From Bacteroidales bacterium (lineage in GTDB: Bacteria; Bacteroidota; Bacteroidia; Bacteroidales; UBA932): a stretch of DNA of 10,123 nucleotides. The notes under the pieces are model-generated. The model made no database searches. It saw nothing but the letters and a program-made list of their open reading frames with translations, and was not told where the DNA came from. Both the position numbers and the translations under genes were made by a program. The stretch lies in assembly GCA_017478685.1 (NCBI GenBank), contig JAFVDC010000107.1, positions 1 to 10,123 on the forward strand, read 5' to 3'. Each line of letters opens with the position of its first letter. Positions within the stretch are counted from its first letter, which is position 1. Below are positions 5,618 through 10,123 of the stretch, in pieces.

Positions 5618-7174
5618 ATGAGTATACAGACAGAAAACATAGAGAAATTGGTGGAGCGCCGGGCAAAAGCACGGCTTGGAGGCGGAGAGAAAAGGATCGA
5701 GGCTCAGCATGCAAAGGGAAAACTCACTGCACGCGAGCGCCTTGAACTGCTTCTGGACAAGGGCAGTTTTGAGGAGTTTGACATGTTCGTCCAGCACCGC
5801 TGCACCAATTTCGGCATGGAAAAAAGTCACCCGGACGGAGACGGAGTAGTTACCGGATGCGGAACCATAGATGGCCGTCTGGTGTATGTCTTTGCACAGG
5901 ATTTCACAGTCAGCGGCGGCTCGCTCTCCAAAACCATGAGCGAGAAAATATGCAAGGTGCAGGACATGGCCCTGCGTAACGGAGCGCCGTGCATCGGCCT
6001 CAACGACAGCGGCGGAGCACGTATCCAGGAAGGCATTGACGCCCTTGCCGGCTACGGAGAGATTTTCGAGCGCAACATCCTATCCAGCGGCGTCGTTCCC
6101 CAGATTAGCTGCATCATGGGTCCCTGCGCAGGCGGCGCGGTTTACTCCCCCGCCCTCACGGACTTCACCCTCATGGTTAAAAACACCTCCTACATGTTCC
6201 TCACAGGCCCTGCCGTGGTAAAAAGCGTTACAGGAGAGGTGGTGGACCAGGAACAGCTTGGCGGTGCATCCGTGCATGCCTCAAAAAGCGGGGTTGCCCA
6301 CTTTGCCGCAGAAACCGAGGAAGATGCCATTGTGGCCATCAAGAAGCTCCTTAGCTACCTTCCCCAGAACAATATGGAAACCGCTCCCCTCAAGGAAACC
6401 TCAGACCCTGTGGGAAGAGTGGACGACTCCCTCAACTCAATTGTCCCGGACAACCCCAACAAGGCCTACGACATGTACAGGGTCATCGGGAGTATAGTAG
6501 ATGACGGAGAATTCTTTGAGATTCACAAGGACTTCGCCAAGAACATAATAGTTGGTTTTGCCCGCTTTGCAGGCCGAAGCGTTGGAATTGTGGCCAACCA
6601 GCCCCAGATGCTTGCCGGCGTGCTGGATATAAATGCCAGCCGAAAGGCCGCCCGCTTCGTGCGCTTCTGCGACGCCTTCAACATCCCCCTGGTTACCCTG
6701 GTGGATGTTCCCGGCTTCCTTCCCGGCACCCAGCAGGAGTATGGAGCCATCATTACAAACGGCGCAAAACTCCTTTACGCATACGGAGAAGCCACCGTTC
6801 CTAAGGTTACGGTAACGCTCAGGAAAGGTTACGGCGGCGCCCACATTGTCATGAGCTGCAAGCAGCTTCGCGGAGACATCAACTACGCCTGGCCCAGCGC
6901 ACAGATTGCCGTAATGGGCGCAGACGGAGCCGTCAACGTGCTCTACGCAAAGGAAATAAAGGCAGACCCCGAAAACGCAAAGGCTATCTTCGAGGAAAAA
7001 AAGAAGGAGTACGAAGACCTCTTCTCAAATCCTTATCAGGCTGCCCAGAAAGGTTACATTGATGACGTAATAGAACCCCGCAACACCCGCTTCCGCGTAA
7101 TCCGCGCCCTGGAGCAGCTGCAGTCTAAACGTCAGGAAATACCGGCCAAGAAACATGACAACCTTCCTCTTTAG
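5618..7174 (+). CDS. mmdA: Methylmalonyl-CoA decarboxylase alpha subunit (carboxyltransferase)
   Basis: A 518-residue carboxyltransferase of the propionyl-CoA carboxylase beta / MmdA family, with normal length. It should move the carboxyl group of (S)-methylmalonyl-CoA to carrier-bound biotin, releasing propionyl-CoA. Two crotonase-like halves are visible. The first has [11 protein letters not shown] (GGAR 132-135), [16 protein letters not shown], and [25 protein letters not shown]. The second has [55 protein letters not shown] (GGAH 406-409) and [13 protein letters not shown]. The glycine pairs form the oxyanion pockets for CoA and biotin. The same family includes acyl-CoA carboxylase beta subunits, but the downstream oadG, biotin carrier and oadB-type genes favour the Na+-pumping decarboxylase. 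A good promoter lies just upstream. Its last 20 bases overlap the next gene, suggesting translational coupling. Confidence 0.93.
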   Translation: MSIQTENIEKLVERRAKARLGGGEKRIEAQHAKGKLTARERLELLLDKGSFEEFDMFVQHRCTNFGMEKSHPDGDGVVTGCGTIDGRLVYVFAQDFTVSGGSLSKTMSEKICKVQDMALRNGAPCIGLNDSGGARIQEGIDALAGYGEIFERNILSSGVVPQISCIMGPCAGGAVYSPALTDFTLMVKNTSYMFLTGPAVVKSVTGEVVDQEQLGGASVHASKSGVAHFAAETEEDAIVAIKKLLSYLPQNNMETAPLKETSDPVGRVDDSLNSIVPDNPNKAYDMYRVIGSIVDDGEFFEIHKDFAKNIIVGFARFAGRSVGIVANQPQMLAGVLDINASRKAARFVRFCDAFNIPLVTLVDVPGFLPGTQQEYGAIITNGAKLLYAYGEATVPKVTVTLRKGYGGAHIVMSCKQLRGDINYAWPSAQIAVMGADGAVNVLYAKEIKADPENAKAIFEEKKKEYEDLFSNPYQAAQKGYIDDVIEPRNTRFRVIRALEQLQSKRQEIPAKKHDNLPL

Positions 7175-7562
7175 CATACTTACGGCCGGATCCGACCGCA
7201 TGGCCCAGACGGATCCCCACGGCTTGACGCTTACCCTCATAAGCGTAACCGTGGTGTTCCTTGCCCTCATAGTGCTGTATTTCCTATACAACCTCTCCGG
7301 CAAAATCTTCACCGGGGCCTTCAAACGTAAGTCCTCCACAAAGAAGAAGGCACAGATTCCTGATGCCGAAGTTGCCGCAGCCATAGCCCTGGCGCTTGAT
7401 ATGGAAGAGGATGGAGACACCTATGCGGCCATAGCCGCGGCCATTCACCTTTACCTTGCCACCGGCGTCCATGACACCGAGCCCGGCATAGTTACAATTA
7501 CGCGGAAAGACTCCTCTCCTTGGAGCATTAAAACATTGACATTCAGAAAATTACCCAGATAA
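7155..7562 (+). CDS. mmdD: OadG-family small membrane subunit of the decarboxylase
   Basis: A 135-residue protein of the OadG/MmdD gamma-subunit type. It has one hydrophobic helix at about residues 23-46 ([23 protein letters not shown]), a basic linker (KRKSSTKKK), an alanine-rich acidic helix ([15 protein letters not shown]), and the C-terminal [30 protein letters not shown] that is usual in Bacteroidota members. It holds the decarboxylase complex together at the membrane, linking the carboxyltransferase to the Na+ pump. The ATG at 7155 overlaps mmdA by 20 bases. A second ATG at 7200 (residue 16) would also keep the helix and cannot be excluded. mmdC starts 4 bases after the stop. Confidence 0.85.
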   Translation: MTTFLFSILTAGSDRMAQTDPHGLTLTLISVTVVFLALIVLYFLYNLSGKIFTGAFKRKSSTKKKAQIPDAEVAAAIALALDMEEDGDTYAAIAAAIHLYLATGVHDTEPGIVTITRKDSSPWSIKTLTFRKLPR

Positions 7563-7566
7563 ATCC

Positions 7567-8013
7567 ATGAAAACATACTCTTTCAAGATTAACGGCAAAG
7601 ACTATAAAGTTGCAATTGGTGAAGCCAATGGCAAAATGCTCAGCGTAAACGTAAACGGAGCAGACTATGAGGTGGAGTTGGACCAGGCTCCCGCTGCGGC
7701 GGCAGGGGATACCTCCGCCGAAGCATTTGCCCGGACAGGGTTGCGAAGCAACGCGGAGGCGGAGGTATCCCCTACCGCTGCAAAACCTGCCGCCGGAGCA
7801 GGCAAAACCGTGAAGAGTCCCCTCCCCGGCATCATTATCAGCATAGATGTCAAGGAAGGCCAGGCCGTAAAGCGCGGCCAGAAGGTTGCCGTCATTGAAG
7901 CCATGGAGATGGAAAACGACATCCTGGCCGAATCCGACGGCACTGTTACCGCCATCCACGCCTCCAAAGGAGATTCCGTCCTTGAGGGCGCAGACATTGT
8001 AACTATCGGCTGA
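7567..8013 (+). CDS. mmdC: Biotin carrier subunit of methylmalonyl-CoA decarboxylase, biotin lysine replaced
   Basis: A 148-residue biotinyl-domain protein. Residues 1-40 form the small N-terminal domain usual in Bacteroidota MmdC (YSFKINGKDYKVAIG ... VNVNGADYEVEL). Residues 41-80 are an Ala/Pro linker. Residues 81-148 form the biotinyl fold (VKSPLPGIIISIDVKEGQAVKRGQKVAVIEAM ... GTVTAIHASKGDSVLEGADIVTIG). The carrier should shuttle the carboxyl group from MmdA to MmdB on biotin attached to Lys in EAMKM. Here that codon (7906-7908) is GAG, giving E111-A-M-E114-M-E-N: position 114 is the expected biotin site, 34 residues from the C-terminus, and is Glu. One A-to-G change from AAG explains it. 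The rest of the domain looks intact. The linker also carries an in-frame palindrome at 7704-7773. Stop and mmdB start overlap by one base. Confidence 0.9.
   Translation: MKTYSFKINGKDYKVAIGEANGKMLSVNVNGADYEVELDQAPAAAAGDTSAEAFARTGLRSNAEAEVSPTAAKPAAGAGKTVKSPLPGIIISIDVKEGQAVKRGQKVAVIEAMEMENDILAESDGTVTAIHASKGDSVLEGADIVTIG
7704..7773. repeat. In-frame palindrome inside the mmdC linker
   Basis: AGGGGATACCTCCGCC (7704-7719) is exactly complementary to GGCGGAGGTATCCCCT (7758-7773), 16 bp. The pairing continues outward to about 7695 and 7782 with one mismatch and one wobble. A smaller hairpin GTTGC-gaa-GCAAC (7740-7752) lies in the loop. It encodes residues 47-69 of the carrier, between its two domains. 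Both strands read similar peptides (GDTSA ... EVSP). This resembles palindromic elements inserted in coding sequences, but I see only one copy here. Confidence 0.75.
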
Positions 8014-9173
8014 TGGATACCATTATAGACAGCCTGCAGCAGTTCTGGCAGTACACCGGATTTGCAAACTGCACATGGCAGCACCTGGCCATGATTGCAA
8101 TCGGCCTCATTTTCATTACACTTGGAATTGTAAAAAAATGGGAGCCGCTCCTCCTTGTGCCAATCGGCTTTGGAATGATAGTGGGAAACATCCCGCTGTT
8201 CTTTGACCCTGCAACGGGTGCAGGCCTCAAAATAGGCATCTACGAGGACGGTTCCGTGCTCAATATCCTCTATCACGGCGTACGCAACGGCTGGTATCCG
8301 CCGCTTATCTTTTTGGGGATAGGCGCAATGACTGATTTCAGCGCCCTTATCTCCCAGCCCAGGCTCATCCTCATAGGCGCGGCCGCCCAGCTTGGCATCT
8401 TCGGCGCATACCTCCTTGCTCTCCTCCTTGGATTCGCGCCCAACGAAGCCGGTGCAATTGGCATAATCGGCGGTGCAGACGGCCCCACGGCCATTTTCCT
8501 TAGCTCCAAGCTTGCCCCGGAACTGATGGGCGCAATTGCGGTATCGGCCTACTCTTACATGGCCCTTGTTCCAGTTATCCAAAAGCCCATAATGCTGCTT
8601 CTCACCACCAAGAAGGAGCGCCTCATACGCATGAGAAAGCCCCGCGAGGTTAGCCAGAGGGAAAAGATTGTCTTCCCCATCCTTGGTTTCCTCTGCACGG
8701 CATTCATAGTACCCAGCGGCCTTCCGCTTCTTGGCATGCTGTTTTTCGGCAACCTCCTCAAGGAAAGCGGCGTCACAAAGCGCCTTGCAACCACGGCCGG
8801 AGGCCCGCTCATCGACATCGTCACCACCCTCATAGGCCTCACCGTGGGCGCATCCACCCAGGCCGATGTCTTCCTCACAGGCCGTTCAGTGCTCATCTTC
8901 GGCCTTGGACTGGCCTCGTTTGTGATTGCCACAACCTTCGGCGTGGGCTTCGTGAAATTCATGAACCTCTTCCTCTCTGAAGAAAAGAAGATCAACCCCC
9001 TCATCGGGAACGCCGGAGTTTCGGCCGTACCTGATGCGGCGCGCGTATCCGAAACCGTGGGCCTGGAGGCCGATCCTTCAAATCACCTCCTCATGCACGC
9101 CATGGCTCCAAACGTAGCCGGCGTCATTGGCTCTGCGGTTGCAGCAGGTATTCTTCTTAGTTTCCTGGGTTAA
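8013..9173 (+). CDS. mmdB: Na+-translocating methylmalonyl-CoA decarboxylase beta subunit
   Basis: A 386-residue polytopic membrane protein of the OadB/MmdB/GcdB family, full length. It decarboxylates carboxybiotin and uses the energy to export Na+. Family landmarks are VPIGFGMIVGNIP (50-61), GAMTDFSALISQP, IGIIGGADGPTAIFLSSKLAP (Asp156 in GGADGP corresponds to the Na+-site aspartate of OadB), and INPLIGNAGVSAVPDAARVS followed by MHAMAPNVAGVIGSAVAAG near the end. Several hydrophobic helices are evident (for example about 26-42, 95-106, 118-140 and 292-313). The ATG overlaps the mmdC stop as TGATG, so translation is probably coupled. It is the last gene of the operon. Its stop shares bases with the convergent hydrolase gene, and no separate terminator is visible. 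Confidence 0.94.
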   Translation: MDTIIDSLQQFWQYTGFANCTWQHLAMIAIGLIFITLGIVKKWEPLLLVPIGFGMIVGNIPLFFDPATGAGLKIGIYEDGSVLNILYHGVRNGWYPPLIFLGIGAMTDFSALISQPRLILIGAAAQLGIFGAYLLALLLGFAPNEAGAIGIIGGADGPTAIFLSSKLAPELMGAIAVSAYSYMALVPVIQKPIMLLLTTKKERLIRMRKPREVSQREKIVFPILGFLCTAFIVPSGLPLLGMLFFGNLLKESGVTKRLATTAGGPLIDIVTTLIGLTVGASTQADVFLTGRSVLIFGLGLASFVIATTFGVGFVKFMNLFLSEEKKINPLIGNAGVSAVPDAARVSETVGLEADPSNHLLMHAMAPNVAGVIGSAVAAGILLSFLG

Positions 9174-10123
9174 TCGAGGATTGAAGAGCCCACAATTGAA
9201 GCGATTGTGGAGCGCATGCGAGACAGTGCCCCTATATCCGAGGGATGCACCCTGTTGGAAAGGATAATCACCGCCGTCTTGGTTTCAAGGTCCAGAAGGA
9301 CTGAAGTGCCCGTGTAGCCTGTATGGCCGCGGGTGGTGGAAGTGTTGAAGACGTCTCCGCAAAGATAAGGGCTAAGGTCGTAGGCATCCCACCCAAGGGC
9401 CCTTCCAACCTTAGGGTCATTGTCCTTAGGAACCGTAAACATGCGCTTTACGGTAAGCGGAGAAAGTATCCGTTTCCCGTTCCAGGAGCCGCCGTTCAGA
9501 AGGGCCTGGCAAATAACGGCAAGGTCTTCCATGTTTGAAAACACCCCGGCGTTGCCGGAATTGCCCATGTTCACCTGACGGGCTGTGGGGTCGTGGACTT
9601 CGGCCTTGAGGGTATGGCCGTCCCTCAGGACCTCCGTAGGGGCGCAGAGCCTCACAAGGGCGGTGTCCCGGGACAAAAGGCTAAGGGAATCAAGCGGGAA
9701 ATAGCAGGTGTGCCGAAGGCCCAGCCTGTCGAAGATATTGGCCTGGGCATAGTCACAGAGCCGCTGCCCCGTAATGCGCTCCACTATCCTTTGAAGGACT
9801 ATGAAATTGAAGCAGCTGTAAAGGACATCCGTGCCGGGCTCAAAGTTCCTGGGACCGTTTGAAATATAATCTATAAGGGCGTCTGTGTTGCCTTCACCAT
9901 ACTTTTCCACAAAGCCGGGCACATCCTTCAGGAAGGCCTCCAGGCCGGAAGAATGGGTGAGAAGGTCCTGCACCGTAATGTGCACCTTCTTTTTGTTGAC
10001 TGGATTCACCCAGGGCTTGAAACCCGGGATATAGAGGCGCACCTGGTCTACAAGCCGAAGCTTCCCCTCCTCTACAAGCTGCATCACCGCAACGGTGGTG
10101 CTAACGCACTTTGAAACGGAAGC
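9170..10123 (-). CDS. Serine beta-lactamase-family hydrolase, N-terminal part beyond the window
   Basis: The frame stays open to the window edge; read from the edge it begins ASVSKCVSTTVAVMQLVEEGKL, so S-V-S-K is the SxxK catalytic motif with the nucleophile serine as the second visible residue. The GTG or ATG near 10085 is therefore internal. Other landmarks are LTHSSGLE, LYSCFNFIVLQRIVERITG (the YxN-type region), EVHDPTARQVNMGNSGNAGVFSNMEDLA, and RGHTGYTGTSVLLD, the HTG equivalent of the KTG box. This pattern fits esterase or penicillin-binding-like members of the family. In Bacteroidales such a domain is often fused behind a GH3 beta-N-acetylhexosaminidase, so the missing upstream part may be large. 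The substrate is probably peptidoglycan-related or a small ester, which is inferred. About 317 codons are present. It ends convergently with mmdB. Confidence 0.88.
   Translation of the reverse strand, partial: ASVSKCVSTTVAVMQLVEEGKLRLVDQVRLYIPGFKPWVNPVNKKKVHITVQDLLTHSSGLEAFLKDVPGFVEKYGEGNTDALIDYISNGPRNFEPGTDVLYSCFNFIVLQRIVERITGQRLCDYAQANIFDRLGLRHTCYFPLDSLSLLSRDTALVRLCAPTEVLRDGHTLKAEVHDPTARQVNMGNSGNAGVFSNMEDLAVICQALLNGGSWNGKRILSPLTVKRMFTVPKDNDPKVGRALGWDAYDLSPYLCGDVFNTSTTRGHTGYTGTSVLLDLETKTAVIILSNRVHPSDIGALSRMRSTIASIVGSSILD

Noticed and set aside
7665..8582. A 305-codon open frame on the minus strand opposite mmdC and mmdB
   Set aside because: It is the antisense of two clear genes, is Cys/His/Lys-rich without any domain pattern, and crosses the mmdC/mmdB junction. 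Part of its apparent protein-like sequence comes from the palindrome, which reads similarly on both strands.
10106..10116. GCACTTT near the right edge as a further repeat half
   Set aside because: It is only 7 bases, lies in the coding sequence for the conserved SVSK motif of the hydrolase, and has no stem partner or arms.

Overview
The window looks like chromosomal DNA of a Bacteroidota bacterium, most likely a fairly GC-rich Bacteroidales. The reasons are TAnnTTTG-type -7 promoter boxes (one with a TTTG -33 box 20 nt upstream), weak or absent Shine-Dalgarno sequences, a four-gene Na+-pumping methylmalonyl-CoA decarboxylase operon, and a protein family mix typical of that order. The genus cannot be fixed from the sequence alone.

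Layout. 1-884 (+): 3' part of a family 2 glycosyltransferase. 881-1657 (-): M48 metalloprotease lipoprotein, convergent with the first gene and sharing 4 bases with it. 1738-3105 (+): trkA, divergent from the protease across an 80-base promoter region. 3129-4490: an AT-rich accessory island holding a REP-associated (HUH/Y1) tyrosine transposase on the minus strand, bracketed by two copies of a roughly 104-base palindromic repeat. 4527-5405 (+): a secreted, probably outer-membrane beta-barrel protein of unknown role. 5416-5519: a third copy of the palindromic repeat. 5567-9173 (+): a well-formed promoter followed by mmdA, an oadG/mmdD-like gene, mmdC and mmdB, tightly packed or overlapping. 9170-10123 (-): a serine beta-lactamase-family hydrolase cut by the window edge, convergent with mmdB and again sharing 4 bases.

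How the genes work together. The mmd operon encodes all subunits expected for the membrane complex that decarboxylates (S)-methylmalonyl-CoA to propionyl-CoA and exports Na+: carboxyltransferase, small membrane anchor, biotin carrier and Na+-pumping beta subunit. However, the biotin-accepting lysine of the carrier (EAMKM) reads glutamate (EAMEM), so the complex as read should not carry biotin on this subunit. The carrier's linker also contains a 16-bp-arm palindrome in frame, resembling a palindromic element inserted in a coding sequence.

The strongest candidate for an undescribed system is the transposase plus its repeats. Three copies share an exact 12-10-12 hairpin inside about 35-base outer arms that are themselves inverted repeats ending GCAAA/TTGC. 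The transposase stop codon lies inside one copy. This resembles a REP/RAYT system with an unusually long and symmetric repeat unit.
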